Origin: an uncultured Turicimonas sp.
GTDB taxonomy: Bacteria > Pseudomonadota > Gammaproteobacteria > Burkholderiales > Burkholderiaceae_F
NCBI GenBank assembly: GCA_947854175.1
Contig: CANTYJ010000022.1
Span: forward strand, 1 to 64,000
Direction: 5' to 3'
Length of the DNA: 64,000 nucleotides
Each line of letters opens with the position of its first letter. The first letter of the stretch is position 1. The notes beneath the pieces are model-generated. The model did not search any database. It was not told the DNA's origin and saw only the letters and a list, made by a program, of their open reading frames with translations. Of this stretch, positions 54,038-63,251 are shown piece after piece. The position numbers were made by a program, and so were the translations under genes.

Positions 54038-55309
54038 TTATTCAATAACTTTGTTCTGGCGCATTTCTTCAATCTGTTCAGCTGTATAACCCAACCTTGT
54101 CAGAATTTCGACATTGTTTTCACCTAATGCCGGGGCGGGACCGTATGTCGGCTTGAAGTTGGAGAATGTGCAAGGAACACCGATTGTCTTGAATGAACCT
54201 CTTACGCCACCTTGTTTAATATCAATTAAGGTACCGTCAGAATTCAAATCAGGATCGTTTTCGATTTCTTTCCAGTTCAGAACCGGACCAACCGGAACAC
54301 CTTTAGCGCCCAATTCCTCTGTTACAGCGTATTTATCTTTGGTCATTGTGTAAGCTTCGATAGCTGCATAAATTTCTCTCTTATGCAGGTCACGGGCTTC
54401 CGGTGTGCTGAACTTCGGATCAGTTAACCAAGACTGGAAGCCCATTGCGTTACAGAACTGTTCAAAGCCTTTCTGACTCTTCTGAATAACGATGTATACA
54501 TAATCGTTCGGGTCAGTAGCCCAGTTCTTGCATTTGTAGCACCAACCGAGAACTTCGCCGCCTTCAGCATTAGCCGGACGAGGAATAGCTTCACCGAATT
54601 TTTCATACGGATAGCAAGCATAGTATTTGAGCTCGCCAAGACGATCCAAAATCAACTGGTCACGCAATTTAATACGGCAAAGATTTAATACAGCGTTTTG
54701 CATGGACTGGTAAACGTAAACACCTTCACCGGTCTTTTGACGCTGGCAAATTGCGGCAAGGATACCGATCAAGAAGTGCATGCCGGTGTTTGAATCACCA
54801 AGTGCAGCACCGGACTGTGTCGGGATATTATCAGGGCCTGAGAACCAACCTGTTGCTGTAGCTGCTCCACCTGCACACTGTGCAACCGGTTCAAAAGCTT
54901 TAACATTAGCAAAACGGGAGCCCATATTGAAACCTTTTAGGGAGCCCATGATGCATTTTGGATTGATTTTGTGAACTTGTTCCCAACCGAACCCTAATTC
55001 TTCAATAGCTCCCGGATGTAAGTTTTCAACGAAAACATCGCAATCCTTAATAAGTTGAGTCAGGACTTTTTTACCTTCTTCAGTCTTAGCATTTAAGGCT
55101 AAAGATTTTTTATTACTATTTAACTGAAGATAGTACAAGCTATCTTGTCCGGGGATATCCTGAAGTTCATTTCTTGTTGGGTCTCCGCCGCCCGGACGTT
55201 CAATTTTAATAACTTCCGCACCGAACCATGCCAACATCTGAGTGCATGACGGACCCGACTGAACTTCAGTCATATCTACAACTTTTAGACCTTCTAATGG
55301 AGCAGTCAT
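54038..55309 (-). CDS. frc: Formyl-CoA:oxalate CoA-transferase
   Basis: 423 aa class III CoA-transferase moving CoA from formyl-CoA to oxalate. LEGLKVVDMTEVQSGPSCTQMLAWFGAEVIKIERPGGGD-type N-terminus, catalytic Asp in ALGDSNTGMHFLIG, YVYQSMQNAVLNLCRIKLRDQ and the C-terminal GVPVGPVLNWKEI block; length matches Frc. Strong RBS AGGAGGT. Encoded on the opposite strand to oxc, with nifJ between them, rather than in one operon with it. Confidence 0.95.
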   Translation of the reverse strand: MTAPLEGLKVVDMTEVQSGPSCTQMLAWFGAEVIKIERPGGGDPTRNELQDIPGQDSLYYLQLNSNKKSLALNAKTEEGKKVLTQLIKDCDVFVENLHPGAIEELGFGWEQVHKINPKCIMGSLKGFNMGSRFANVKAFEPVAQCAGGAATATGWFSGPDNIPTQSGAALGDSNTGMHFLIGILAAICQRQKTGEGVYVYQSMQNAVLNLCRIKLRDQLILDRLGELKYYACYPYEKFGEAIPRPANAEGGEVLGWCYKCKNWATDPNDYVYIVIQKSQKGFEQFCNAMGFQSWLTDPKFSTPEARDLHKREIYAAIEAYTMTKDKYAVTEELGAKGVPVGPVLNWKEIENDPDLNSDGTLIDIKQGGVRGSFKTIGVPCTFSNFKPTYGPAPALGENNVEILTRLGYTAEQIEEMRQNKVIE

Positions 55310-55606
55310 AATTGCTTACCTCCTACGAATATTGAATTCATTATAGGCGGGTAATTACTGATGGGTGTAATAGAAAGACCGTTGTGGGTTTATTACTTTT
55401 AATTATTTTGGTTCATAGTTAACTTATTGTATTAAAACAAGAAACTATTTTTTGGGAAAGAGAAAGCTATTCGATACATTGAAATTAATGTAATGCTTTA
55501 TACGGAATAATCTTAGACTTATTCATCAGCTGAAATAAAACGAAAATTTCATGTCTTCATAGATTAGATTGTCATTACCTTGTTTGTAAGAAAGAAGATA
55601 ACAATT
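55310..55606. other. Divergent intergenic region between frc and the sensor kinase gene
   Basis: 297 AT-rich bases holding the leaders of both divergent genes. I see no gene and no convincing paired promoter or dyad. Confidence 0.5.
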
Positions 55607-58177
55607 ATGTCTACTCAAAATCCCAGTTTCTCAGTCCCGCTTCCGACGACAGTTAAAGTCCGAGTTGAAGAGCAGATGATCCAGAAAGATTTTAGAGGCT
55701 ATTTGACTCGTGCGATTACATGGACTGCACTAATGCCTTTATTTATGCTGGCTTTTATGCATTTGAACCAAATGCTCCGGGAAAATGAAGAAAATGACGT
55801 TAGACAGATGGCTTTAACGGCACAATTAGGAAACCAGCTGTCCGGCGAAATGCTATCTATCCGCTCCTTTTTAGATTCAAGTTTAGATTCACTGAGCATC
55901 CACCGGCAAAATTCAAATACTTCTTTGGCAGATTGGGCTATTGCAAGGTTTAACCGGCAGGACTCCGTCGAAAATCTTTTACTTATTCCGACAAACAAAA
56001 ATGAACCGTACAGGATTTTTAAACGAAATAAAGCTGCCCGAACTGACACAATAAATAGGGAGCTTTTAAATTCACTAATTCATAAATTTAAACATGCCGA
56101 AGGCGATTTTGTCTTCTACAAATATTCTGAAAAAAACAAACAGGATTACTGCTTCGGAGCACCTGTAAAAAACGCCCCGGGGCTCGACGGTTATTGGTTA
56201 TCTACGTGTGTTCCTGAAACTTATTTTGCCAATATGTTTCAACATACTATTGGCTTAGAGCCTTTTACAATCCAACTTTTAAATAGTTCAGATCAAAGTT
56301 TTTACGAAAAATCCGTTAATTCAGATAACACTATATTTTCACCGGTTGGCGGGCAAGGATTTTATGCAGAAGCTTTCCATAAAGTTAGCTCAGACAAACC
56401 CATCTGGAGGACTGATAAAAAAAGAAACGAGGCGCAGGTATTGACTGCGACAGCTATCTCACCAGGCGATCTTTTATTGATAGTAGGACAACCTTTAGCA
56501 ATCCGCGACAAACAACTTCTTTCTTCTTTAACAACGTCGGGAATCTTTCTGGTAGCTGCAATCCTTGCAGCTTTCGTCGTAGGTACTGCTTTGGGGCGGC
56601 AATTAAATGAGGCAGTCAGAAAACTTATAGAACAACTCAGCACTTTTGAAAAAACCGGAAAAATTTCAAAAATGGATCCTGGTTTTAAAGAGACGGCCCC
56701 ACTGGAACTTCAATTGCTTTCCTCTAAGTTTGAAGAGATGGCACAAACCGTTGCATTAGCCAGGAAACGTCTGGAAAGTGCAAATGAAGCTCTTAGTGAA
56801 CAAGTCGAAAAAAGGACGGCTTCTTTAAACCAAAGGAAAGAGGAACTAAAAAGTCTTCAGCTTTTATTGGCACCTCTGGAAGAATCTATAGACGTTGTAA
56901 TTGCAAAGACAATAAATAGATTTAAAGGTATCTTTGATATAAATGTCTTATTTTTCTCTAAAGACAAAGTTGAAGACAATTTTTATGACTTCATTCCGGT
57001 AAAAGGTAGCGATGGTAATACATTAGGCTACTTGTACTTCAACTGCGGGACAGATACTAAATCACTCGCATCAGGTGCACTTTTGAGATTGGCTCATTCA
57101 ATTGCTATTGTGATGGACAATCAGGAGATGTACTCTTCTTTAAAGACATCAAGTTCGAGATTTACTGCCTTAATGGAATCGATGACTGAAGGCGTGGTTC
57201 TGGTCGGAAAAACAGGAAGTCTCCTTTATGCCAACAAGGTTGCCAGAAGAATTCTCGGATTAGAAATCAATCAGGAAATAAGCAATTTTGAAGAGCTGTT
57301 TGTATCCCTTTTCCGGCCAACAGAGCCGATAGATGAAAATCAGGACTCCCGTCATGAAGTAGTGATCAGATACTCGAGTACAACAGATTCAGATTTCTTT
57401 ATTGAAACAACGACTTTTAATGTTCCGGGGTTTTATGGATTTTCAGGACGAAGAAAAGGACTGCTAATCCGGGATATTTCTCAGGAAATCGCTATGGAAC
57501 GGATGAAAAAGAATCTGGTCTCCATGGTCGCACACGAACTTAAAACGCCTGTGACGACAATGAGATTGCAGGTCGAAACATTGGATCGTCAATTGCAGAA
57601 AAAAGACAATTCATTTGCTCATGAGATGTTGTCTGAAATGCTGGAAGAAAGTTCCCGTTTACAACGACTCGTTGAGGACTGGCTGGATATGTCACGCATT
57701 GAAGCCGGAGCTATTGTGCTACGGCCTAAAATTTATTCCGTTCAGCAACTGTTAAACAAGGCGAAAGCTGTTGTCGGACAATATTATCCGGAGCTGGAAA
57801 TTAAGACCGAAATTGAAGAAGGTGCAGAATGCCTCATGGCGGATAAAGACAGAATGGTACAAGTATTTATTAATATTTTTACAAATGCTGCCCGGTACCG
57901 TTCTAAATTACCTCCTTTCTGTTTGGTGACTGTTCGCCAAATAAGAAATGAGATAGAGATCGCCTTTAAAGATAACGGGATTGGAGTCAAGGAAAACTAC
58001 CTTTCCAGGATTTTTGACTCTTTTTATCAGATTGAAATGGGTTCAGACAGAAAGGTAGGCGGTACAGGGTTAGGTTTGGCAATTTGTCGCGGTATCATGA
58101 CAGCTCACGGCGGCCGGATATGGGCAGAACGAAACAGTGATTGCGGAACAACATTTAAATTGAGGTTAACTGTATGA
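55607..58177 (+). CDS. Membrane sensor histidine kinase with PAS domain
   Basis: 856 aa from ATG 55607 (AAGAAAGAAG upstream). Layout: membrane helix (about 34-52), large periplasmic sensor domain (about 55-305, probably Cache-like), second helix (about 310-332), HAMP-like region, coiled coil (to about 430), a short GAF-like stretch, a PAS domain (SRFTALMESMTEGVVLVG), HisKA with H643 (MVAHELKTPVTTM), and HATPase_c (GIGVKENYLSRIFDSF, GGTGLGLAICRGIM). The signal is unknown. Divergent from frc, overlapping the regulator gene by 4 bases. Confidence 0.9.
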   Translation: MSTQNPSFSVPLPTTVKVRVEEQMIQKDFRGYLTRAITWTALMPLFMLAFMHLNQMLRENEENDVRQMALTAQLGNQLSGEMLSIRSFLDSSLDSLSIHRQNSNTSLADWAIARFNRQDSVENLLLIPTNKNEPYRIFKRNKAARTDTINRELLNSLIHKFKHAEGDFVFYKYSEKNKQDYCFGAPVKNAPGLDGYWLSTCVPETYFANMFQHTIGLEPFTIQLLNSSDQSFYEKSVNSDNTIFSPVGGQGFYAEAFHKVSSDKPIWRTDKKRNEAQVLTATAISPGDLLLIVGQPLAIRDKQLLSSLTTSGIFLVAAILAAFVVGTALGRQLNEAVRKLIEQLSTFEKTGKISKMDPGFKETAPLELQLLSSKFEEMAQTVALARKRLESANEALSEQVEKRTASLNQRKEELKSLQLLLAPLEESIDVVIAKTINRFKGIFDINVLFFSKDKVEDNFYDFIPVKGSDGNTLGYLYFNCGTDTKSLASGALLRLAHSIAIVMDNQEMYSSLKTSSSRFTALMESMTEGVVLVGKTGSLLYANKVARRILGLEINQEISNFEELFVSLFRPTEPIDENQDSRHEVVIRYSSTTDSDFFIETTTFNVPGFYGFSGRRKGLLIRDISQEIAMERMKKNLVSMVAHELKTPVTTMRLQVETLDRQLQKKDNSFAHEMLSEMLEESSRLQRLVEDWLDMSRIEAGAIVLRPKIYSVQQLLNKAKAVVGQYYPELEIKTEIEEGAECLMADKDRMVQVFINIFTNAARYRSKLPPFCLVTVRQIRNEIEIAFKDNGIGVKENYLSRIFDSFYQIEMGSDRKVGGTGLGLAICRGIMTAHGGRIWAERNSDCGTTFKLRLTV

Positions 58178-58884
58178 ATCCAAATAACTCTCTGATACTT
58201 GTCGTGGATGACGAGACGAAAATCAGAAGGTTAATCAGCACAAATCTGAGTTTTGAAGGTTTTGATGTTATTCAGGCAGAAGACGGCAAGCAGGCTCTCG
58301 AAGTATTCAATCGCACGCCTGAAAAACCTGATTTAATTCTGCTCGACTTAATGATGCCGGAACTAGACGGTATGGCAATGCTCAAACAATTAAGAAAATT
58401 CTCCGATGTTCCCGTCATCATACTGTCTGCTAAGGATGAAAGACCGACCGTCATAGAGGGTTTTAGAGAAGGCGCTGATGATTTTGTTTCAAAGCCGTTT
58501 TACATCCAAGAGCTCCTCGAAAGAATCCGTGCTGTTTTGAGGCGTAGCCAAAAATTTAAAACAATCCGGCCGGTCGGCCAGGAAGTATTAGTCAGCGGAG
58601 AGTTGTCTATCAATCTTTCTCAAAGGTTATGTCAAGTCAATTCAGAAAACGTGAAACTAACAAATAGAGAATTCCGCCTGCTTTACGAACTGATGAAGCA
58701 TCCCGGTGAGGTCCTCACACACGAAAGGCTGTTGAGAACGGTCTGGGGAGACGAATACATTGGTGAGGTGCAATATTTGCGTGTGACATTTGCCCGAATT
58801 CGAAGAAAGCTGGAGCAAGCAGGCCTAACTAGGGATGTCATCGGTGCCTATTCTAGTGTAGGGTATTTATTGCTGGAAGAATAA
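58174..58884 (+). CDS. OmpR/PhoB-family response regulator
   Basis: 236 aa. Receiver domain with VVDDETKIRRL, phospho-acceptor D58 (LILLDLMMPE), ILSAKDE and VSKPF; C-terminal winged helix (about 140-232; KLTNREFRLLYELMKHPGEVLTHERLL, VTFARIRRKLEQ). ATGA overlap with the kinase gene makes them a pair. KdpE-like in overall look. Targets unknown; the nearest candidates are frc/oxc and the downstream permease operon. Confidence 0.92.
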   Translation: MNPNNSLILVVDDETKIRRLISTNLSFEGFDVIQAEDGKQALEVFNRTPEKPDLILLDLMMPELDGMAMLKQLRKFSDVPVIILSAKDERPTVIEGFREGADDFVSKPFYIQELLERIRAVLRRSQKFKTIRPVGQEVLVSGELSINLSQRLCQVNSENVKLTNREFRLLYELMKHPGEVLTHERLLRTVWGDEYIGEVQYLRVTFARIRRKLEQAGLTRDVIGAYSSVGYLLLEE

Positions 58885-58905
58885 TATCAAGAATTTCAGC
58901 AGTCT

Positions 58906-58953
58906 AAACCGGTCTTAAGAAGGAGTTCCTTTTAAGCCGGTTTTCTTATTTTT
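58906..58953 (+). terminator. Strong terminator after the two-component pair
   Basis: AAACCGG-CTTAA-AAGGA pairs with its complement over 17 bp, interrupted by two single-base bulges, around a short loop near 58925-58927, followed by TTTTCTTATTTTT. Confidence 0.88.
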
Positions 58954-59086
58954 GGGGTTGTAAGAGAAAACACCGATATTCCGTAATTTTTTTGCAATCT
59001 TTTTAAATATTTTGTTACTGAGCTGCAATGCCATCTTGAGAACATTTATTTGAGCAAATCTCAAACCCATCTAATTGGAGAAAAAC

Positions 59087-60370
59087 ATGACTACTCAAAT
59101 GGTTCTAGCGCAATGCATTATGGTGTTGACGCTGATAATTATGATTACGGGCTTAACGCCTATCTACATCACAGCTATCACAGGAGCAGCAATATCTGCC
59201 ATCGTTGCAGGGTTCCCATTGGCGGGGAGTGCCCCTATGACAGTCGCTAAAATGATTAACTCGGGTTTAAATCCTGTTATCGCAGATATGACCGGTATCT
59301 TGCTATTTATTGGCATTATGCAGGCAACAGGATTCTTGGATGTTATCGTTCGCGATATCGTCCGAGTCGGAAATAAGATTGGCGGAGGTCCGGGAGTATG
59401 TACCGCCGGCGGTATTGCAGCCGGCTGTATCGGTGCTTTGACCGGTTTTACTCAGCCTGTTATTACGGCTGTTATTACAGGTCCTGCTGCTGTCCGCCTG
59501 GGTGTTGATCCAAACAAAGTTGCCGGTATCCAAGGTCACGCCGGTCACATCGGAAACTTAGCAGGTTTTACACATCCAACTCAGGTTGCTATTTTGGCTA
59601 CAGCCGGTATCGGTTACGGTTTATTTAACGTTCTTGGTTTAATTGCAGCTCTTTCTATTTTCTTCATGTCCTGCTTGCGTGTTGTACGTGATATGCACAA
59701 ACGCGGTGTGACAATCTCCGAAGAAGACAGACTTGCCGTTATGGCTGAAATCAATAACAAGGAATACAAGACAACTTCATTGAGAGCTTTCCTTCCGTTC
59801 CTGGTTCTGGTTGTCGGTTTTGTTCTTGGCCTTCCAATCTTCCTCGTTGGTTTAGCTTCAGCTCTTGTTGTTATGGTTCTTGCCCACAAGGACATGAAGT
59901 CATCTGAACAAACTATGATGCAAGGTGTCGGTTTGATTGCTACTCCTTTAGTAGCAACCATCGGTTTCTTGTTCATGAGTACTGTTATTAAACAGATTGG
60001 TTTGGCTGACACCATTTCAACCTTTGCAGCTCCGATGCTTTCCTTCTCACCGATTTTGATCATGTTCTGTGTATCTTTCGTTACCGGTTTCATGACACAG
60101 TCTTATGGTGCTTCTGTTGCTGTGGTTATCCCGTTCCTGCAGGTTGTTCTTGCTTCCGGTGCTGATCCGTTTGCCGCCGCATTTGCTGCTGCTTCCGGTG
60201 CATCTCTTATTCAGTACTTCCTGACAGGTGGTCCGGTTGCTGCTCTTGCTACCGTTATTCCGGTTGTTCCCGGTTCTTCTCTTAAACCGGCAAACTTGTT
60301 CCAAAGACCGTCAATTCTCTTTGGTTGCTTTGTAGCATTGTGCATTTCTATGGCACTTTCTGTTCTTTAA
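59087..60370 (+). CDS. GntP/CitMHS-type permease
   Basis: 427 aa polytopic carrier of the ion-transporter superfamily, with 10-12 hydrophobic segments. Start at 59087 from the RBS TTGGAG at 59075-59080. Family-like blocks are DMTGILLFIGIMQATGFLD, CIGALTGFTQPVITAVITGP, NLAGFTHPTQVAIL and TGFMTQSYGASVAVVIPF; the paired GFTQP/GFTHP sequences look like an internal repeat. The substrate is not evident. Because an asparaginase gene is two genes downstream, an amino or dicarboxylic acid such as asparagine or aspartate is a reasonable guess. Confidence 0.8.
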   Translation: MTTQMVLAQCIMVLTLIIMITGLTPIYITAITGAAISAIVAGFPLAGSAPMTVAKMINSGLNPVIADMTGILLFIGIMQATGFLDVIVRDIVRVGNKIGGGPGVCTAGGIAAGCIGALTGFTQPVITAVITGPAAVRLGVDPNKVAGIQGHAGHIGNLAGFTHPTQVAILATAGIGYGLFNVLGLIAALSIFFMSCLRVVRDMHKRGVTISEEDRLAVMAEINNKEYKTTSLRAFLPFLVLVVGFVLGLPIFLVGLASALVVMVLAHKDMKSSEQTMMQGVGLIATPLVATIGFLFMSTVIKQIGLADTISTFAAPMLSFSPILIMFCVSFVTGFMTQSYGASVAVVIPFLQVVLASGADPFAAAFAAASGASLIQYFLTGGPVAALATVIPVVPGSSLKPANLFQRPSILFGCFVALCISMALSVL

Positions 60371-60380
60371 ATCTAACAGC

Positions 60381-60412
60381 AAAGATGAGGAATTAATTTT
60401 CCTCATCTTTTT
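60381..60412 (+). terminator. Intercistronic hairpin after the permease gene
   Basis: AAAGATGAGG/CCTCATCTTT is a perfect 10-bp stem with a 10-base AT loop followed by TT, then directly by the next gene's RBS (AAGGTG). The short T-run suggests partial attenuation within an operon. Confidence 0.6.
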
Positions 60413-60424
60413 AAGGTGACGTTC

Positions 60425-61639
60425 ATGTTAAAACTCATGAAAGAAGGTCAGTCAGTCCTAGGTATTGTCGGTCATGCCGGTTGCGGTCACGCCAATAGTC
60501 ACCTAGGTTTTATTCAAGACGATTCAGGAGGATTAAGCGCTGTTATTCGGTTATTGCAAAGAGCCACCGGTATTGACTTAGAGATAACTGAAATCAATGT
60601 GCAAACGGGTAAAAACGGAGCATTTTTTGAAGTTAAAACAAAAAGTGGAGGAACCGGTAAAGCTTTTGCAAGAAGGGGAATTACAATTTTTGAAAAAAGA
60701 TTGTCTCAGTATGCTCTTGGCAAACAAGCTGTCAATTCTCAGGCCATCGCGTGTGAAACCTTCGGCCGTATTTTGGGTCAGGGGGCAATGGAAGTCCCGG
60801 TCGCTTTTCAAACAGCGGTTGCGAATGCTTCCATGGACAGTTTTATTCAACAGTTCCCGACATTTTTCTTAAGTTCTGATGAAGGAATAGAAGGCAACTG
60901 CGGCAAAATAATTGGTACCAGACTAGAAATTGATGGTATTCCCGTCTCTGTTCTTGCTTTATCAAATGCTTCTATCGGTGGAATCGGACCAAATGAGGAC
61001 GTCGAAGGAAACGTCAATTTGTTTGGCAAAGAAGTTATCATGAAAGAACTTGGGTTGGATAATCTACCGTCTTTTGTAATAGAAGGAAAGGTATGTGCTC
61101 AACCGGTATCTTCAGAAATTAATATCCCAACGTTTCTGATTAGAGGCTTTGTAAAGCATGATAATCCTGTGATCGCTGAAGCGTTGCTGGAGGCAGCTGA
61201 AATATTAAATTATCCGGCAATATACAGACCTGAACTTTTAGAAAGATCAGATACAGCTATGAAAGATCTGACTGAAACTCAAGGCCGGTACATTCAACAA
61301 CTCGGAGAAAAGTTTTCTAAGGCCCAAACCGCTATAGAAAAGGTTGCCTTAGCAGCAGAGATCAATAGATTTGCCAGTGAAGATTTAGGCGGTACTACTT
61401 TCATGTCAACTTCAGTACATAAAGTGATGGGCGGAGTTGGTTGTATTCCAGGTACCAGCTGTGTTCTAAGTTTATTTATTCCGAATAGTCAGCTCGAAAA
61501 AGATGTTATTCCATCTCTGTCGATGGAAGACGTAAACCGGTACGTCGATCTCATCATTGAAGGGATTAAAGTACTGGATACAAGAAAACAGGCCGCAGAA
61601 AACCATATGGTAAAAGTGAAACAAGAATTCAATTTATAG
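60425..61639 (+). CDS. Unrecognised conserved-looking protein
   Basis: 404 aa from ATG 60425; AAGGTG at 60413-60418 decides this over the in-frame GTG that is part of that same RBS. I do not recognise the family. It is soluble, with no signal. Notable: an N-terminal Gly/His/Cys motif (GIVGHAGCGHANSHLGFIQD), MEVPVAFQTAVANASMD, SNASIGGIGPNEDVEGN, and a C-terminal MGGVGCIPGTSCVLSLF. These look like conserved turns of an enzyme. It sits between a permease and an asparaginase, probably one transcription unit, so a catabolic or ligand-handling role for the transported compound is plausible. Confidence 0.8.
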   Translation: MLKLMKEGQSVLGIVGHAGCGHANSHLGFIQDDSGGLSAVIRLLQRATGIDLEITEINVQTGKNGAFFEVKTKSGGTGKAFARRGITIFEKRLSQYALGKQAVNSQAIACETFGRILGQGAMEVPVAFQTAVANASMDSFIQQFPTFFLSSDEGIEGNCGKIIGTRLEIDGIPVSVLALSNASIGGIGPNEDVEGNVNLFGKEVIMKELGLDNLPSFVIEGKVCAQPVSSEINIPTFLIRGFVKHDNPVIAEALLEAAEILNYPAIYRPELLERSDTAMKDLTETQGRYIQQLGEKFSKAQTAIEKVALAAEINRFASEDLGGTTFMSTSVHKVMGGVGCIPGTSCVLSLFIPNSQLEKDVIPSLSMEDVNRYVDLIIEGIKVLDTRKQAAENHMVKVKQEFNL

Positions 61640-61647
61640 GTGAGTAA

Positions 61648-62643
61648 ATGAGCAGTAAGAAAAAAGTAATCGTTTTTACAACAGGCGGAACAATTGCCAT
61701 GAAGTATGACCCGAAGGTCAACGGACTTGTTCCTGCTGTAAGTGGTGCTGATCTGGCAGCAGCTGTTCCCGGGCTTAGCGATGTTGCTGATGTTGAAGTT
61801 AGAGAATTTTCAAACATTGCCAGTCCATCAATGACTCCTGAGATGATGTTCAGATTATCTCAGATGATTGAAGAGGCTTTGAAAGAAGAAGGCGTTGACG
61901 GTGCAGTGGTTACACATGGAACCGACACCTTGGAAGAAACTTCTTTCATGCTGGATCTTTTGCATAAGAGCGATAAGCCAATAGTTCTAACAGCTGCTAT
62001 GCGCGGTGCGGGTGATACAAGCCCCGACGGCCCGGCAAATATTTACTGTGCTGTCAAAACTGCAGCAAGCGAAGAAGCCCGCGGAAAAGGTGCTATGGTC
62101 TTGTTAAATGAGACTATTCATGCTGCCGGCCAGGTAAGAAAAACTCATTCAGCTAACCCTGCAACATTTGCTTCACCTTGGTGGGGCCCGATTGGTTATT
62201 GTGATGTAGACAGAGTTGTCTTCAGAAGAGAGCCTTTAAACCGTCAGACATTTTCTCCTGAGGCTTTAACCGCCCGTGTTGATATTGTTCCGGCTCAGAC
62301 AGGAATGGGCCGAGATTATATTGATTGTGCTGTTTCAAAGGGCTGTAAAGGCATCATTGTTGAAGGCTTCGGCCGTGGAAATGTACCAGCCATGATGGAA
62401 GAAGGTATTAAAGATGCGGCCGACAAAGGTATTGTCGTTGTGATTACAACAAGAACACCGGGCGGACGTCCTTACCAGGTATATGCTTATCCGGGCTCTG
62501 TTACCGACAGCCGCAATAAAGGAGCGATTCGAGGCGGAGAGTTTTCAGCAGCTAAAACCCGTTTAAAACTGATGGTCATATTATCTGAAAGACCGGAACT
62601 TGCTAACAACAAGGAAGAACTGGAAAAGCTTTTAGACGCTTAG
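61648..62643 (+). CDS. L-asparaginase, cytoplasmic
   Basis: 331 aa. Hydrolyses asparagine to aspartate and ammonia. Catalytic TTGGTIA near the N-terminus (T15) and HGTDTLEE with the second Thr-Asp pair; AAMRGAGDTSPDGPANI and VLLNETIHAAGQVRKTHS complete the site. The sequence follows the AnsB fold but has no signal peptide, so it should be cytoplasmic. Starts 8 bases after the preceding gene with RBS AGGTGAG. In an asaccharolytic bacterium, aspartate can feed fumarate. Confidence 0.93.
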   Translation: MSSKKKVIVFTTGGTIAMKYDPKVNGLVPAVSGADLAAAVPGLSDVADVEVREFSNIASPSMTPEMMFRLSQMIEEALKEEGVDGAVVTHGTDTLEETSFMLDLLHKSDKPIVLTAAMRGAGDTSPDGPANIYCAVKTAASEEARGKGAMVLLNETIHAAGQVRKTHSANPATFASPWWGPIGYCDVDRVVFRREPLNRQTFSPEALTARVDIVPAQTGMGRDYIDCAVSKGCKGIIVEGFGRGNVPAMMEEGIKDAADKGIVVVITTRTPGGRPYQVYAYPGSVTDSRNKGAIRGGEFSAAKTRLKLMVILSERPELANNKEELEKLLDA

Positions 62644-62663
62644 ACGAACTGTGTAACTAACAG

Positions 62664-62698
62664 TAAAAAACCGGTTGCTTTTAGTGATCGGTTTTTTT
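62664..62698 (+). terminator. Terminator after the asparaginase gene
   Basis: ACCGGTTGC/GTGATCGGT 9-bp stem with three G-U pairs, flanked by an A-run and followed by seven Ts. Confidence 0.8.
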
Positions 62699-62721
62699 AA
62701 GGAAGATTCTGCGCCAGGTTT

Positions 62722-63126
62722 CTAAAGGAGTATATTGACCCCAAAAACTAAAAAAAAGTAACGCAAAAACTTTCCGATCAGAATTAATACAAAGCTTAAT
62801 ATCCAGTTGACCCGCAACCATCCTGCAGCTAAAACAAATCCGTCTCCTACAACCGGGACCCAGCTAAATAGAAGTGAAAGAGGCCCCCATTTTCTGAAAA
62901 ACGATATTTTCTTTTCATCCACTTTGTTGGGAATGATTCTGCCAATCAGATAAGTTAAGACAGCTCCTAAAGTATTGCCCGCTGTGGCGACCAGAATTAT
63001 TGACCAGATATGCTGCGGCCATTGAGTCAAACCATAGACAGCCACAGCTTCACTTCCCCCGGGAAGCAGGGTCGAGGAAATGAAAGCGCTAACGAATAAT
63101 GATGTAAGAAAGGCTGTATAAGTCAA
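62722..63126 (-). CDS. YqaA-type DedA/VTT-family membrane protein
   Basis: 134 aa, four hydrophobic segments. STLLPGGSEAVAVYGL, GNTLGAVLTYLIGR and FSWVPVVGDGFVLAAGWLR match YqaA proteins, small relatives of DedA/SNARE-associated (VTT) proteins thought to act in lipid flipping. It appears to start at TTG (63124-63126) with TAGGT as RBS; no in-frame ATG lies between that and upstream stops. Confidence 0.87.
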   Translation of the reverse strand: MTYTAFLTSLFVSAFISSTLLPGGSEAVAVYGLTQWPQHIWSIILVATAGNTLGAVLTYLIGRIIPNKVDEKKISFFRKWGPLSLLFSWVPVVGDGFVLAAGWLRVNWILSFVLILIGKFLRYFFLVFGVNILL

Positions 63127-63132
63127 AACGAT

Positions 63133-63145
63133 TACCTATTAATAG
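63133..63145. repeat. Second copy of a palindromic 13-mer
   Basis: TACCTATTAATAG, identical to part of the palindrome at 459-480, lies just upstream of the yqaA-type gene and overlaps its RBS region. The centre CTATTAATAG is palindromic. It may be a shared operator or chance in AT-rich DNA. Confidence 0.3.
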
Positions 63146-63251
63146 TCTATTATCAATTGTATTGGAAACCTCTCAAATTCACATCTTTGGCGCTCGGAAG
63201 CTAAGATAATCACTTGTATAATCACGGAATCTTATGTATACGGAAAGAAAA

